Below the pieces are notes generated by a model. The model worked only from the letters and a program-made list of their open reading frames with translations, was not told the origin of the DNA and did not search any database. The position numbers were made by a program, and so were the translations under genes. From Ornithinibacillus sp. 4-3 (GTDB taxonomy: Bacteria > Bacillota > Bacilli > Bacillales > Amphibacillaceae), in assembly GCF_040958695.1 (NCBI RefSeq), contig NZ_CP162599.1:2886001-2950000 (forward strand): a stretch of DNA of 64,000 bases. The letters are read 5' to 3'. Shown here piece by piece: positions 44,972 through 55,388 of the stretch (positions within the stretch are counted from its first letter, which is position 1; each line of letters opens with the position of its first letter).

Positions 44972-45044
44972 TATTTAAAGCCTCGTTTCTATGTAAAACA
45001 GTTTTATTCTATCTATTATGCCATAGTAGACAATGAAAAACTAA

Positions 45045-45105
45045 TGTAAAAATTGTAAAGAAGGTATGTCCATTATTAAAACATACCTTCTTTACAATTT
45101 TTACA
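45045..45105 (-). terminator. Long hairpin after galU
   Basis: A perfect 25-bp stem (45045-45069 with 45081-45105) and 11-base loop, 7 bases after the galU stop. The 3' arm contains AATTTTTACA rather than a trailing T-run, so it may act as a terminator or as an mRNA-stabilising end. Confidence 0.8.
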
Positions 45106-45111
45106 GTTAAA

Positions 45112-45993
45112 TTATAACTCTTTTCTAAGCTGCTCTGCCTTTTGCAAAATTAATTTTCTAACTGCTGCTTGTAGATCTTTACGCTCTAATGCAAAATCTA
45201 GTGTAGTTTCAATGAATCCTAATTGTTCTCCTACATCGTAACGACGACCTCCAAAAGCATAAGCAAAAACACGTTGAATACCATTTAGCGCTTCAATAGC
45301 ATCTGTAAGTTGAATTTCTCCACCTTTTCCAATTTTCTTTTCCTCTAAAAAATGAAAAATCTCTGGTGTAAGTACATATCTACCAATAATAGCATAATTA
45401 GAAGGTGCATCTTCAAACGCTGGCTTTTCAACAAATTTTGTTACTTGCATCAACGAGCTATCTGTATTCACAGGATCAATTACACCGTATCGATGAACAT
45501 CTTCATCAGCTACTTCTTGAACACCAATAACACTAGACCGAGTAGCATCATATTGTTCAATCAGTTGCTTTAAACACGGTTCTTCGCCTTTAACGATGTC
45601 ATCACCTAGTAAGACAGCAAATGGTTCTTCTCCAATGAATTTACGCGCACACCAAATCGCATGTCCTAAACCAAGTGGTTCTTTTTGGCGAATATAATGA
45701 ATATCTACATTAGAGGAAGCTTGCACTTTTTCAAGCATATCAAGTTTTCCTTTTTCTTTTAAATTATTCTCTACTTCTAAAGCATTGTCAAAATGATCCT
45801 CTATCGAACGTTTGTTTTTCCCAGTTACAATAATAATATCTTCGATTCCTGAGGCAATGGCTTCCTCTACAATATATTGAATTGTTGGTTTATCGACAAT
45901 TGGCAACATTTCCTTGGGCATAGCCTTTGTGGCTGGAAGAAACCTTGTACCTAAACCTGCTGCTGGAATAATAGCCTTACGTATTTTTTTCAA
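45112..45993 (-). CDS. galU: UTP-glucose-1-phosphate uridylyltransferase
   Basis: 293 aa. Nucleotide-binding [24 protein letters not shown] at the N-terminus and DEV-type ligand loops LLGDDIV and [10 protein letters not shown]. Makes UDP-glucose from UTP and glucose-1-phosphate. I chose TTG 45993 as start: GAGGTG is 6 bases upstream and the resulting [13 protein letters not shown] matches Bacillus GtaB; GTG 46002 lies inside that site. It follows ugd by 29 bases, so product and consumer genes are adjacent. Confidence 0.94.
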   Translation of the reverse strand: MKKIRKAIIPAAGLGTRFLPATKAMPKEMLPIVDKPTIQYIVEEAIASGIEDIIIVTGKNKRSIEDHFDNALEVENNLKEKGKLDMLEKVQASSNVDIHYIRQKEPLGLGHAIWCARKFIGEEPFAVLLGDDIVKGEEPCLKQLIEQYDATRSSVIGVQEVADEDVHRYGVIDPVNTDSSLMQVTKFVEKPAFEDAPSNYAIIGRYVLTPEIFHFLEEKKIGKGGEIQLTDAIEALNGIQRVFAYAFGGRRYDVGEQLGFIETTLDFALERKDLQAAVRKLILQKAEQLRKEL

Positions 45994-46022
45994 TTTTGAC
46001 ACCTCATTAAACGATAGATTTT

Positions 46023-47189
46023 TTAATCTCTATTAAATACATCTCTGGTATAGACCTTATCTTTTACCTCTTGCAATTCCTTAGAAAGGCGATTTGCCAC
46101 AATAACATCTGTTTTTTCTTTAAATTTTTTAAAATTAGCAATAATTTTGTATCCATCAAAAATATCTTCATTAATTGTAGGTTCATAAATAACAACTTCA
46201 ATTCCCTTAGATTTAATACGTTCCATTACTCCTTGAATCGCAGACTGTCTAAAATTATCAGATCCTGTCTTCATTGTTAAACGGTAGATACCAACAACTT
46301 TTGGATTACGCTTAGCAATCTGATCTGCAATATATGACTTTCTTGTACTATTAGAATCCACAATTGCAGTAATAATATTATTCGGAATCCCTTTATAGTT
46401 AGCAAGCAATTGTTTGGTATCTTTAGGTAAACAATAACCGCCATAGCCAAATGAAGGGTTATTATAGTGATCACCAATTCTCGGATCATGGCCAATACCT
46501 TCTACAATTTGCTGTGTATTTAAACCTTTCACTTCTGCATAAGTATCTAACTCATTAAAGAAAGATACACGCATTGCTAAGTATGTATTTGCAAATAGTT
46601 TAATCGCTTCTGCTTCTGTAGAATCTGTAAATAACATTGGAATATCTTCTTTTATAGCACCTTGAGCTAGTAAATTTGCAAACTCTCTTGCTCTCTCAGA
46701 TTGCTCTCCAACGATGATACGTGAAGGATATAGATTATCATATAAAGCTTGCCCCTCTCGTAAAAATTCTGGAGAAAAGATAACATTATTTGTATCATAC
46801 TTTCGTGCAATTGCTTTTGTATATCCTACAGGAATTGTTGATTTGATAACCATTGTAGCATTTGGATTAATAGATAGAACTGTTTCGATAACATTCTCTA
46901 CAGAACTTGTATCAAAATAATCCTGTTCTGGGTCATAGTTCGTAGGTGTAGAAATGATAACATACTCAGCATTATTAAAAGCTTCCTTTGGATCCGTCGT
47001 TGCCTTTAAATTCAAGTCTTTTATAGTTAAAAAACGCTCAATTTCTGTATCTACAATTGGCGATTTTTTATTGTTAATCATTTCTACTTTTTCTTGAATA
47101 ATATCTAAAGCCACAACATTATTGTGTTGTGCTAATAGTATTGCGTTGGATAAACCAACGTAACCAGTACCCGCAACTGCTATTTTCAT
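46023..47189 (-). CDS. ugd: UDP-glucose 6-dehydrogenase
   Basis: 388 aa. NAD-binding [20 protein letters not shown]; catalytic Cys in GFGGYC-like [16 protein letters not shown] (about 255); Lys in [16 protein letters not shown]. Oxidises UDP-glucose twice to UDP-glucuronate. Length and the C-terminal [15 protein letters not shown] match the short E. coli-type Ugd. It supplies an acidic sugar, so the polysaccharide is probably anionic. Confidence 0.93.
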   Translation of the reverse strand: MKIAVAGTGYVGLSNAILLAQHNNVVALDIIQEKVEMINNKKSPIVDTEIERFLTIKDLNLKATTDPKEAFNNAEYVIISTPTNYDPEQDYFDTSSVENVIETVLSINPNATMVIKSTIPVGYTKAIARKYDTNNVIFSPEFLREGQALYDNLYPSRIIVGEQSERAREFANLLAQGAIKEDIPMLFTDSTEAEAIKLFANTYLAMRVSFFNELDTYAEVKGLNTQQIVEGIGHDPRIGDHYNNPSFGYGGYCLPKDTKQLLANYKGIPNNIITAIVDSNSTRKSYIADQIAKRNPKVVGIYRLTMKTGSDNFRQSAIQGVMERIKSKGIEVVIYEPTINEDIFDGYKIIANFKKFKEKTDVIVANRLSKELQEVKDKVYTRDVFNRD

Positions 47190-47218
47190 ATAAAATATTC
47201 CTTTCTCATTATACTAAT

Positions 47219-48502
47219 TTATATCTTTATTACATTCCTTTTGCTACTAATATTGATCGTAATAATTATTAGTATTATATTAAATACTGCTCCTGACACT
47301 CCAAATAGTGCTATTGCAATAAGATCATTTGCATAAACAGAAAAACCGAAATAAATTAGAAATAATCTAGTAATCGTCATAATAAATGTAAAAATTAAGT
47401 GAAATCTTTGTGCATTTAAAACAGCTAGTGATCGAACACTTGGTCTAACTATAAAGCTTGAAAAAGTCCATAAAGCGACCCATTTTGCATATTCTCCCGC
47501 CATCGCCCAATCACTACCAAATACAAAGCCAAAAATAGCTGGCCCCCAAACAATAATTAATCCAAACGGAATAATCCCAATTATAAGTAACCCTAGTGTA
47601 GCCTGTAATATTACTTTTGTAAGCTTTTTTCCGTCATTATTCATTTTTGCTATCTTTGGATAAAATACATCTTCTATTGCTTTTCCAATTAAAAGAGAGG
47701 GCATAAACAATACTGTCCTACCAATTGTATAAAACCCTGCAGAAGCTGCGCCAAAAAATGCTGTCAGTAAGATAACAGGTAAACTTTGTGATACGGTACT
47801 TAAAAAGGTTTCTGGTGCCCTATACAAAGGGAAATCATAATATTTTTTAGCCAAGTCTTTTAATGAAGAAAAATTAAATTTAGGTTTTAAAATGTTTAAT
47901 AGTTCTCTTTTATTTACTTGCAAAAATATTAAGAAAATCTTTATCCCACTAGTTATAGATGAAAACAGGATTAGAACTCCTGCAAAGGGATATAATAAAC
48001 CTACACCTACTTTTCCTGAATTAAGTATTAGCGCCTGATAAAATGTTGTCTTAGCATTTAACTTATATTGCTGATTTCTTATTAGCCAATTTTCTAAGAT
48101 TTGAACTATACCGGATAGTAAAATAACAAGAGGTATTAAATAAACGTATTGAGCTATTTCCTCTAATTTAAAAATATGTATTATTTTATTGTTAAATAAG
48201 TAAATAGCTATAATTGATAAACAAGTTGTTATAGTTACAATAAATAAAGATAATCTAATTAGCCCTATAGCTTCTATATTATTTTTTGGTAAAACAATTG
48301 CCACAGGATAAGTTAAAGCAACTAATGGAATTAGAATATTTACAAATGAATTAAATGCTCCCATTAATCCGAATGCTTCTGGACCGAACAACCGAGTTAT
48401 TATTGGTGACATTGCCATTGTGATAACTTGTGCACCAATAGTGCCCGTTGCCATAATAACAACACTTTTTATAAACTGACTTTTTTTTAGTTTACTTATC
48501 AT
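47219..48502 (-). CDS. Wzx-type oligosaccharide flippase
   Basis: 427 aa with about 12 membrane helices. The start GTIGAQVITMAMSPIITRLFGPEAFGLMGAF is the usual first-helix motif of MOP-superfamily polysaccharide flippases. It would move the undecaprenyl-linked repeat unit to the outer face of the membrane. AAGAGG precedes ATG. Adjacent to wzy and ugd. Codon use is markedly AT-rich, like genes up to about 56.5 kb. Confidence 0.88.
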   Translation of the reverse strand: MISKLKKSQFIKSVVIMATGTIGAQVITMAMSPIITRLFGPEAFGLMGAFNSFVNILIPLVALTYPVAIVLPKNNIEAIGLIRLSLFIVTITTCLSIIAIYLFNNKIIHIFKLEEIAQYVYLIPLVILLSGIVQILENWLIRNQQYKLNAKTTFYQALILNSGKVGVGLLYPFAGVLILFSSITSGIKIFLIFLQVNKRELLNILKPKFNFSSLKDLAKKYYDFPLYRAPETFLSTVSQSLPVILLTAFFGAASAGFYTIGRTVLFMPSLLIGKAIEDVFYPKIAKMNNDGKKLTKVILQATLGLLIIGIIPFGLIIVWGPAIFGFVFGSDWAMAGEYAKWVALWTFSSFIVRPSVRSLAVLNAQRFHLIFTFIMTITRLFLIYFGFSVYANDLIAIALFGVSGAVFNIILIIITINISSKRNVIKI

Positions 48503-48577
48503 TTAGAACCTCTTAAGACTTTTTGTGAATTTATCGTTTTTTAACATTTTTAACTATGCTTAAAAAAAGTAAAACAT

Positions 48578-49789
48578 TTAATAACTTTTATTTTCAACAT
48601 ACATGACTCTATTTATATTAGGTATTCTTTCTGCCACTATAAATTTTTTACAATTATAGACTAAAAATAACACTAAAAGTTGTAATAATATTGAGTAAAC
48701 CTCTGTAATCATCATTCCCCATAATGTAATCACTGAAATAATCAATATACTTGCGATTTTATTATTTTGAGATAAAGCAGTTTTATTTAGACTGTATATC
48801 ATTAACATCAAAAATAACATTAATAATATAAATCCACCTTGCAACATTACTTGTAAAAAGATATTATGTGCATTAAATTCCGCTGTCCCAATAGTTATAT
48901 ATCTTGCATCCTGAATTTCCCCATAACCAAATATAAATGTTTTTTTTATTTCTTGAATTGCTAATTCCCATATCCTAGTTCGCCCTGATAAAGTTATGTC
49001 TTTTTCAAAAAAGTCTACTATTAAAAAAGAAAATATCTTTTGAATTTCTAATACTACAATTAATATATGAGCTAGCAGCATAAAGCTAAAATATTTCTTC
49101 CATTTTAAAACTTTATTTTTTCTACTCATAAGAAAATAAAATCCATAAAAAAAGGTTAGCCAAATTATTGAGGTTACAGACCATACATTAAGTAAAGTCA
49201 TATATACAACTATATTTAAAAATACAGCGTTTAAAGTTACCTTTTTTTTCAAGATACAATAAAGTATAGAAATTAATGCAGCAATAAGCAAATAGGAGCC
49301 CAGTTGATTATTAACACTTAAAAAGTTATACCCTACATCTTGAGTTCTATATTTAGTAGCTTGCAAGATACCTTCTGGATAAATAATCATTAATAAATAA
49401 TTAATATATACTATGATTGAAAAATACATATACAATGCTTTTATTGTTAAAAAGTAATTACGTTCAATAGCATATTGCAATAATAATACCATTCCCACTA
49501 CTGGGATCATGGTAGTAACCACTTTAACTATGGCACCATCATTTAGTAATGTTACAATGATTTGATAGAAGAAGAAGATGAGAGTTAATATTAGAAATTT
49601 AAAATCACATTTTTTTACAAAAAACAAGAAAATACAAATAAATATTACAATCACTTGCCCTATTCTAAAAAGCGTATGTAATTCAGTAAACACAAATACT
49701 ACTGGCTCTATTAAAAGAAATAAAGAAATAAGTAAAAACAAAATAAAAATAATATTTTTTTTATTTATAAAAATTGAATCAAATCTCAT
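48578..49789 (-). CDS. Wzy-type polysaccharide polymerase
   Basis: 403 aa, 10-12 membrane helices and a large outside loop (about 255-305) containing GRTRIWELAIQEIKKTFIFGYGEIQDARY and HNIFLQVMLQGG, as in O-antigen ligase/polymerase (Wzy_C) proteins. Polymerises repeat units outside the membrane. Sequence identity of such proteins is low, so specificity cannot be told. Its start is 4 bases from the stop of the preceding glycosyltransferase gene. Confidence 0.82.
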   Translation of the reverse strand: MRFDSIFINKKNIIFILFLLISLFLLIEPVVFVFTELHTLFRIGQVIVIFICIFLFFVKKCDFKFLILTLIFFFYQIIVTLLNDGAIVKVVTTMIPVVGMVLLLQYAIERNYFLTIKALYMYFSIIVYINYLLMIIYPEGILQATKYRTQDVGYNFLSVNNQLGSYLLIAALISILYCILKKKVTLNAVFLNIVVYMTLLNVWSVTSIIWLTFFYGFYFLMSRKNKVLKWKKYFSFMLLAHILIVVLEIQKIFSFLIVDFFEKDITLSGRTRIWELAIQEIKKTFIFGYGEIQDARYITIGTAEFNAHNIFLQVMLQGGFILLMLFLMLMIYSLNKTALSQNNKIASILIISVITLWGMMITEVYSILLQLLVLFLVYNCKKFIVAERIPNINRVMYVENKSY

Positions 49790-49793
49790 TTAC

Positions 49794-50960
49794 TCATCCC
49801 TCTGTTAATTTCTTTAAAACACTAAAAACCTTTTCATTTTGGTATTCTCTAGAATATTTATTAATATTTTTTTTATTTGTTAAATAATCAATTTTATTAT
49901 TAGCTATTTCCGTTATCGCTTTATAAACTTCTTCTTCGGTTTGACAAGAAAAACCACTTTCAAAACTTGTAACCAATTTTGCTAATTGGGTATTCTTTTT
50001 CCCAATATATATAATGGGTTTATTTATATATATATAATCATATATTTTGGTTCCAATTGCGTGGTTACGGATATCAATTATCACACAAACATTCGCATTT
50101 TGCAGAATTCGTATACCTTGATGATATTGGCAAAATCCTGTATTAACATATTTTTCTTTATGCATTCCTACTTCTTTCATAATATTAATTGTTCGTTCTT
50201 CTTCAGTACCAATTTGAATTAACCTTACATGACTATATTCATTACAAATTCGTTTAAGTGCTTTTAAAAAAATAGTTGAATAGTACTCCGAGTAATAAGT
50301 TAATTTACCAAAAGTCATAATTTTAAAGCCTTCTATATTAAATCTCCCATCATCTCTAGGTTCTTTTGGTTTAGTACTAATATCTTCTAAATCATATCCA
50401 TTAAAAATAATTTCCACTTTATCTTTATATTTAAAATATACCTTTTTTAGAATTCGACCCCAACCCTCAGTTACAGTTAAAACCACATCCGCATATTTAA
50501 TAGCATTTCTTTCAATTGGATAAAAGATAACTTTTTTCATGATATTCATCGGTTTATAAAACTCTTTTTTTGATCGCATATCAAAAATCCATAAATCCCT
50601 AAAATCGACAATACATTTTGTATTATATCTTTTTTTAGCAATTTTACATAATGAAAAAGTATAGAAGGGGCCACCTGTAATAAATATACAGTCGAAGTTA
50701 TTGTTATCCATTACTTCAATAAATTTATCTTCATATATTTTCTTTCGCACAAAAAACTTTTCTCTCGTGTTCTCAACTTCAATTTTTTTAATGTTCTCTA
50801 ATACAAAATCATTTGTTTCCTCTTTTTCCTCATAATACTTATTAGTTAATACAGTCACTTGACAACCTTGTTTTATTAGATAGCGTGTTAAACTAGCTAT
50901 TCTAACTACAGCAACAGTTTTCTGCGGCGGGAAGTAAGGTGCAACGATTAGAATATTCAT
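49794..50960 (-). CDS. Glycosyltransferase, GT-B fold (family 4-like)
   Basis: 388 aa. N-terminal MNILIVAPYFPPQKTVAVVRIASLTRYLIKQG is typical of GT4 enzymes; C-terminal region has IMTFGKLTYYSEYYSTIFLKAL and a weak EX7E-like segment around YDYIYINKPIIYIG. Cytoplasmic face; adds one sugar to the lipid-linked repeat unit. Donor and acceptor unknown. Confidence 0.82.
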   Translation of the reverse strand: MNILIVAPYFPPQKTVAVVRIASLTRYLIKQGCQVTVLTNKYYEEKEETNDFVLENIKKIEVENTREKFFVRKKIYEDKFIEVMDNNNFDCIFITGGPFYTFSLCKIAKKRYNTKCIVDFRDLWIFDMRSKKEFYKPMNIMKKVIFYPIERNAIKYADVVLTVTEGWGRILKKVYFKYKDKVEIIFNGYDLEDISTKPKEPRDDGRFNIEGFKIMTFGKLTYYSEYYSTIFLKALKRICNEYSHVRLIQIGTEEERTINIMKEVGMHKEKYVNTGFCQYHQGIRILQNANVCVIIDIRNHAIGTKIYDYIYINKPIIYIGKKNTQLAKLVTSFESGFSCQTEEEVYKAITEIANNKIDYLTNKKNINKYSREYQNEKVFSVLKKLTEG

Positions 50961-50978
50961 AATTACACTCCAAAACCA

Positions 50979-52118
50979 CTAATATTTTTCACCATTTAAT
51001 TTCGAATAAATAGATTTTAATTGTTTAATAATATTTTCTTCACCAAAAATCTCTTTAGCATTTTGCGCTATTAAACATGAATTATATTTATCTTTTTGTT
51101 CATAAATTTTCTTTAAAGCTGATTCTAGTTGCTTAATATTTCCATTTTCAAACAGCAAGCCATTTGCTTCATTAATATAGGAGGCTATACTACTATCAGA
51201 AATACCAATTACCGGCTTACCACATGCCAATGCTTCAATAAATGGAACACCAAAAGTTTCAATCTCACTTGCTGAAACAAAAACATCACAATTTTGTAAA
51301 AGAAAAGCTGTTTTTTCTCTTGTTAAATATCCATGCATAAAAACATTTTTCAAGTTGTCTTTTTTTATTTTTTTGGACAATTTTTTAAACAGTTTCCCAT
51401 TACCTACGATATGTAATTCAATTTCTGTTGTATTAAAAACATTCCTAAACGCAGTTATAAGCAAATCTACTTTTTTACTAGGTATTAAACTTCCAATAAA
51501 AATAAACTTGAATTTATTTTTATTTTCCGCTTCTATATATTCAAATGCTTCATTTAAGATATTAGGTATAACTAGAACTTCTTTATTAGTTTTAGTAATT
51601 TCAATAACACTTGCCTTTAGTTTTTTTCCAACAGTAATAATTGTATCAGATTCTTTTACAATTTTTTTCAAGAATGTTTTTCTATAAGGTTCAATAGTTT
51701 GATTTTGAACTTTAGACCAATGTTCGGTCACGATAATAGGTACATTATAAGTTTTTATTTTTTCCCATATTCCGTCTGTTAAATTTATTAACGGATAGTG
51801 TATATGAATATTTTGTGGTAAGCCATGTTGAGCAATTATTTTATTCAAAAGTTTTAAAGTCTTTTTTGTTTTTAAATTATTGAACAACGAATTAGGTAAG
51901 CCTCCGATTGGATAGTAGTATCCATATATTTCTAAACCTTCTTTGTTTAAATAAAATTCCTTTTTTTTTCTTAGTCGTTTTACTGATCTTGTATCTACAA
52001 AACAATATATTGTTTCATTACCATATTTTTTTAAGGCAATTGCATGTTCAAATTCAAAAATACCCATCATTCCTGTATCCTTTTCTGGATAGGATCTACC
52101 AATTACTAGAGTATACAA
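50979..52118 (-). CDS. Glycosyltransferase family 4
   Basis: 379 aa. C-terminal Glycos_transf_1 domain: FIFIGSLIPSKKVDLLITAF (about 205-225), LHIVGNGKLFKKL, and the EX7E motif SASEIETFGVPFIEALACGKPVIG (about 297-320). Adds a sugar to the growing repeat unit in the cytoplasm. 18 bases upstream of the next GT gene in transcription order. Confidence 0.9.
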   Translation of the reverse strand: MYTLVIGRSYPEKDTGMMGIFEFEHAIALKKYGNETIYCFVDTRSVKRLRKKKEFYLNKEGLEIYGYYYPIGGLPNSLFNNLKTKKTLKLLNKIIAQHGLPQNIHIHYPLINLTDGIWEKIKTYNVPIIVTEHWSKVQNQTIEPYRKTFLKKIVKESDTIITVGKKLKASVIEITKTNKEVLVIPNILNEAFEYIEAENKNKFKFIFIGSLIPSKKVDLLITAFRNVFNTTEIELHIVGNGKLFKKLSKKIKKDNLKNVFMHGYLTREKTAFLLQNCDVFVSASEIETFGVPFIEALACGKPVIGISDSSIASYINEANGLLFENGNIKQLESALKKIYEQKDKYNSCLIAQNAKEIFGEENIIKQLKSIYSKLNGEKY

Positions 52119-52130
52119 TGAATATTCCTC

Positions 52131-53042
52131 CTATCCAGAGATACTTTTATGTTTGCATAATTCTTTTATCATCTTCTCAACAGTAAAATTTGGTCGCCAA
52201 TTAAACGTTGAGTAAAACAAATTACTATCAATTAAATTATTAAAACTATTTTTTTCTTCAAGTAGTTCCACATTTATTTCTTTTTTATTGTATTTCCTAG
52301 ATTCTCTTTGAACAATAGATATCAATTCTAAGAGTGTCACTGCTTCATTATTCCCCAAATTATAAGCGTTTTCCCATTCACTTGCTTCTGATAAAATCAT
52401 TCTTATTAGAGCTTCTGCTGTGTCTCTAACTTCCAAATAAGAAATTTTTTGTTTTCCACCATAAATAGTAATCTTTTCTCCATTCAAGGCTGCATCAACA
52501 AAACGATTAGTCATTCTTACATCAAAGTTTAAACCTGTTAAACTTGCTAGTCTAATATTTGAATAATTCATTTTGTATTCTTTACACAACAATTCTACTA
52601 TTCGTTCACAAGAATATTTTGCCATACCATAAAGTGTTTCGGGACTAATCAAAGCTTTTTCATTTGTTATTATTTTATCTTTTTGAGTATATACACTTTG
52701 TGACGAGATGTTTATCAGAGATTTAATTTTCAATTTATGAGCATACCTTACTAGTTTTTCTGTAAATAGTATACCTTTAGCAAGTTCATCTGGTTGAGAT
52801 GTTCTAGGAAAAGCGCAATTTACTATTACATCTACTTCTTCTTTTAAAGTTTCTTGCCAATTACTAGTGTACAATGCTAATAAATCAAAAGATAGATACT
52901 TTAATTTGATATCATCAGGTTTTGATGTTACAGCAACTACCCGAATATTATCTTCTTGTAATAATTGATTAACTAATTCGTTCCCTAAAAAGCCGCTAGC
53001 TCCTGTAACCATTACTGTTAATTTGTTATTGTTACTAGTCAA
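52131..53042 (-). CDS. NAD-dependent sugar epimerase/dehydratase
   Basis: 303-aa short-chain dehydrogenase fold. Glycine-rich VTGASGFLGNELVNQLL (about 13-29), Ser/Thr-x-Tyr-xxx-Lys catalytic motif in ETLYGMAKYSCERI (Tyr about 142, Lys about 146). It may epimerise, dehydrate or reduce a nucleotide sugar. It overlaps the ATP-grasp gene by 4 bases, so the two act in one pathway. Confidence 0.87.
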   Translation of the reverse strand: MTSNNNKLTVMVTGASGFLGNELVNQLLQEDNIRVVAVTSKPDDIKLKYLSFDLLALYTSNWQETLKEEVDVIVNCAFPRTSQPDELAKGILFTEKLVRYAHKLKIKSLINISSQSVYTQKDKIITNEKALISPETLYGMAKYSCERIVELLCKEYKMNYSNIRLASLTGLNFDVRMTNRFVDAALNGEKITIYGGKQKISYLEVRDTAEALIRMILSEASEWENAYNLGNNEAVTLLELISIVQRESRKYNKKEINVELLEEKNSFNNLIDSNLFYSTFNWRPNFTVEKMIKELCKHKSISG

Positions 53043-54337
53043 AGCAGTACACCTCTTAATTCTGTAAGATCAAAACCGTCTAATAGCATATTTTCCTCTT
53101 TATCAGAGATTACTTCTAACTTATTATAAATATCATCTAATAATTGGGCTAACTCATTCTGATCTTGTGCAGTAGCAAAAACTCTTAAGACGATTTGTTT
53201 CAATGTACCTTTAGCGGTTTCTGGCAAAATGTCTCCTTCAACATGAGCAAGAGTTGCATCAATTACTTGTGGCATTGTTTTAATTGCTTTCAATCCATTA
53301 ATTTTTTTAATAGTTCCAGGCTTAATTAGAAAAGATACATTTAAAGCATATTTTTTCCATATTGCTTCTAATTTATTATTAATGTTTTCTGTAAACATCT
53401 TCCCTGTTAAAGCAAAGCGAATTAACATTTCTAATGGATTATAGTCATAAATCTCTTCCATTAATTTGTATTCTAACGTCCCAGTAAGTCGATATCCGAT
53501 ATCATATACTAAACAGTTACCGTTTTCTACTATACACTGCATGAATACCATACCATTTTTCATATCAAGTGATTTAAACATTTCTTTTACTCTTGGTTCA
53601 ACTTCATTTTGATATTTTTTTAAATGTATTGAAGGGAATGTATATGCTACTGGCAATGGGATAACACCTTCTTGATTATGTTTTACATGCCTATTCCCCA
53701 TTCCATTTAAATACACTTCCCCATCTTTTAATAGATAGAATACAGTTACTTCCTTTCCTTGAACATATCTTTCTATTAAAACTTCCTTACTTTGTGAATA
53801 TTTTAAGGATTGTTTATAATACTCAATCAATTCATCCTTATTATTACAAACTAGTACTCCTCTTGCTCCACTTCCATCTGCTGGTTTTACAAGTACAGGG
53901 TAATGTATCTCATTAATTTTTTCTGTTTCAAGATCTGTTTCAGTTATATAATATTCATCTACTACGGGGACTCCAAATTCTCGACACAGCTTTTTATATT
54001 TATTTTTATTTGTTAGAATCTCAAATTGTTCACGGGTACCATAACTTGGAAGACCAGTCTGCTTACACATCTCAGCATAATAAGGTAATACAGAATCTGT
54101 ATACCCGGTAATCACACCATCAACTTTATGTTCCTTGATTAAATTCACCATTGCTGGAATATCTGCTGTACTCGTCATAAAGTACTCATCTGCCAGTTGT
54201 TTTGCCGGTGATTGTTCTAAAGGATACCAATCTGTTACCATTGTATAAATCCCTAGTTCCTTTGCTTTACGTACAATTTCACAGGAGATTCTTGAACCTC
54301 CCAATATCAAAAGTCTTTTTCCACCTAAAGTATCCAT
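53039..54337 (-). CDS. ATP-grasp domain ligase
   Basis: 432 aa. Pre-ATP-grasp Rossmann-like start RLLILGGSRISCEIVRKAKELG. ATP-grasp core: HYPVLVKPADGSGARGVLVCNNKDELIEYY (about 145-175), EVLIERYVQGKEVTVFYLL, and a metal-binding end VYDIGYRLTGT (in place of the usual E-x-N-x-R). Such enzymes join a carboxylate to an amine through an acyl-phosphate. In this locus it may attach an amino acid to an amino sugar, or make a dipeptide-like substituent (inference). The odd metal-site motif is noted. Confidence 0.85.
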   Translation of the reverse strand: MDTLGGKRLLILGGSRISCEIVRKAKELGIYTMVTDWYPLEQSPAKQLADEYFMTSTADIPAMVNLIKEHKVDGVITGYTDSVLPYYAEMCKQTGLPSYGTREQFEILTNKNKYKKLCREFGVPVVDEYYITETDLETEKINEIHYPVLVKPADGSGARGVLVCNNKDELIEYYKQSLKYSQSKEVLIERYVQGKEVTVFYLLKDGEVYLNGMGNRHVKHNQEGVIPLPVAYTFPSIHLKKYQNEVEPRVKEMFKSLDMKNGMVFMQCIVENGNCLVYDIGYRLTGTLEYKLMEEIYDYNPLEMLIRFALTGKMFTENINNKLEAIWKKYALNVSFLIKPGTIKKINGLKAIKTMPQVIDATLAHVEGDILPETAKGTLKQIVLRVFATAQDQNELAQLLDDIYNKLEVISDKEENMLLDGFDLTELRGVLL

Positions 54338-54370
54338 ATTCTAAACCCCGTCCTATATCATTCGATTATT

Positions 54371-55360
54371 TTAATTAGATCGGTATGCTGGAAAAAATTC
54401 AATATCTTGATCGATATTATTAATTTCACATAATTGGTCATAAACATCTTGGTTCCATATCTGTTTTCCTACATAAAATTCAAATTCAGTATTTTTTCCA
54501 AATTGTTTTTTAAATTTATATAGTGTATCAGAAGGATCGCTCGTTCTTCCTCCACCATGATGAATATACTTATATCCATTTTCCTTACCCCACAATGTAA
54601 TTGCATACCTTAAAACATACGCAGGTGATAAGTACAAAAACTCACTTAACGTGCCTGATAAGTGTATATGAATAAATTTATCAAAAACGAAATAAAAACC
54701 CATAGCAATTACTTGCTCATTATAAATTGCTTCTACAAGAATAATATTTTCTTGAAATGCATCTAAACATTTTGAAAAGTATTCTTCGTCAAAGTAATAA
54801 TAATCCGCTGCATTATTTCGATCCATAGTTGAATAATAGATATCAATAAAACTTCGAATATCTTCTGGCTTATGAGTAACTTTGAACTCCACCCCTTCTT
54901 TTAGGGCTTTTCTAATATTTTTCCTACACGATTTAGAAAACTCCTCTTGAAAAGGGTCTTCATATCTCCCTAGATTCGTACCTACTGTGTTTCTAATATG
55001 TAATGTATCGTAACAAATATTAAAATCCTGGGCGTTATTTAACATTGGATGAAACCTAATAAATTCACTTACTATATTTTGTTCTATACAATATTTCTTA
55101 AACTTTTTCTTAAAATCATAAAGCAAAAATTCTTTTGTTTCGTTACTACCTTTAATGATAATTGGGCCACCATATCCATAAGGAGTCACGATATCATAAT
55201 ACCTCTCTCCGGAAATCAAATGAGGAATTGATCTTTTAATATACATATGTTTAATTTTGCCATATTCATTTTCTATTTCAAAAACTTCACATATTCCATT
55301 TTCCATCTTTTCATATAATTGACCGTATCGATTGTCAAAATAAATATCTTTAATACTCAA
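54371..55360 (-). CDS. FemAB-like / GNAT-fold aminoacyl or acyl transferase
   Basis: 329 aa. YDIVTPYGYGGPII (about 55-68), SCRKNIRKALKEGVEFKV (about 140-157) and YKYIHHGGGRTSDPSDTLYKFKKQFGK (about 265-290) are typical of the FemAB-related GNAT group. Members transfer amino acids from tRNA or other acyl groups to cell-envelope acceptors. Next to an ATP-grasp ligase, it supports an acylated or amino-acylated polysaccharide. No membrane segment. Confidence 0.8.
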   Translation of the reverse strand: MSIKDIYFDNRYGQLYEKMENGICEVFEIENEYGKIKHMYIKRSIPHLISGERYYDIVTPYGYGGPIIIKGSNETKEFLLYDFKKKFKKYCIEQNIVSEFIRFHPMLNNAQDFNICYDTLHIRNTVGTNLGRYEDPFQEEFSKSCRKNIRKALKEGVEFKVTHKPEDIRSFIDIYYSTMDRNNAADYYYFDEEYFSKCLDAFQENIILVEAIYNEQVIAMGFYFVFDKFIHIHLSGTLSEFLYLSPAYVLRYAITLWGKENGYKYIHHGGGRTSDPSDTLYKFKKQFGKNTEFEFYVGKQIWNQDVYDQLCEINNIDQDIEFFPAYRSN

Positions 55361-55388
55361 TTGTATTCTCCTACTTAATTTCGTTATT

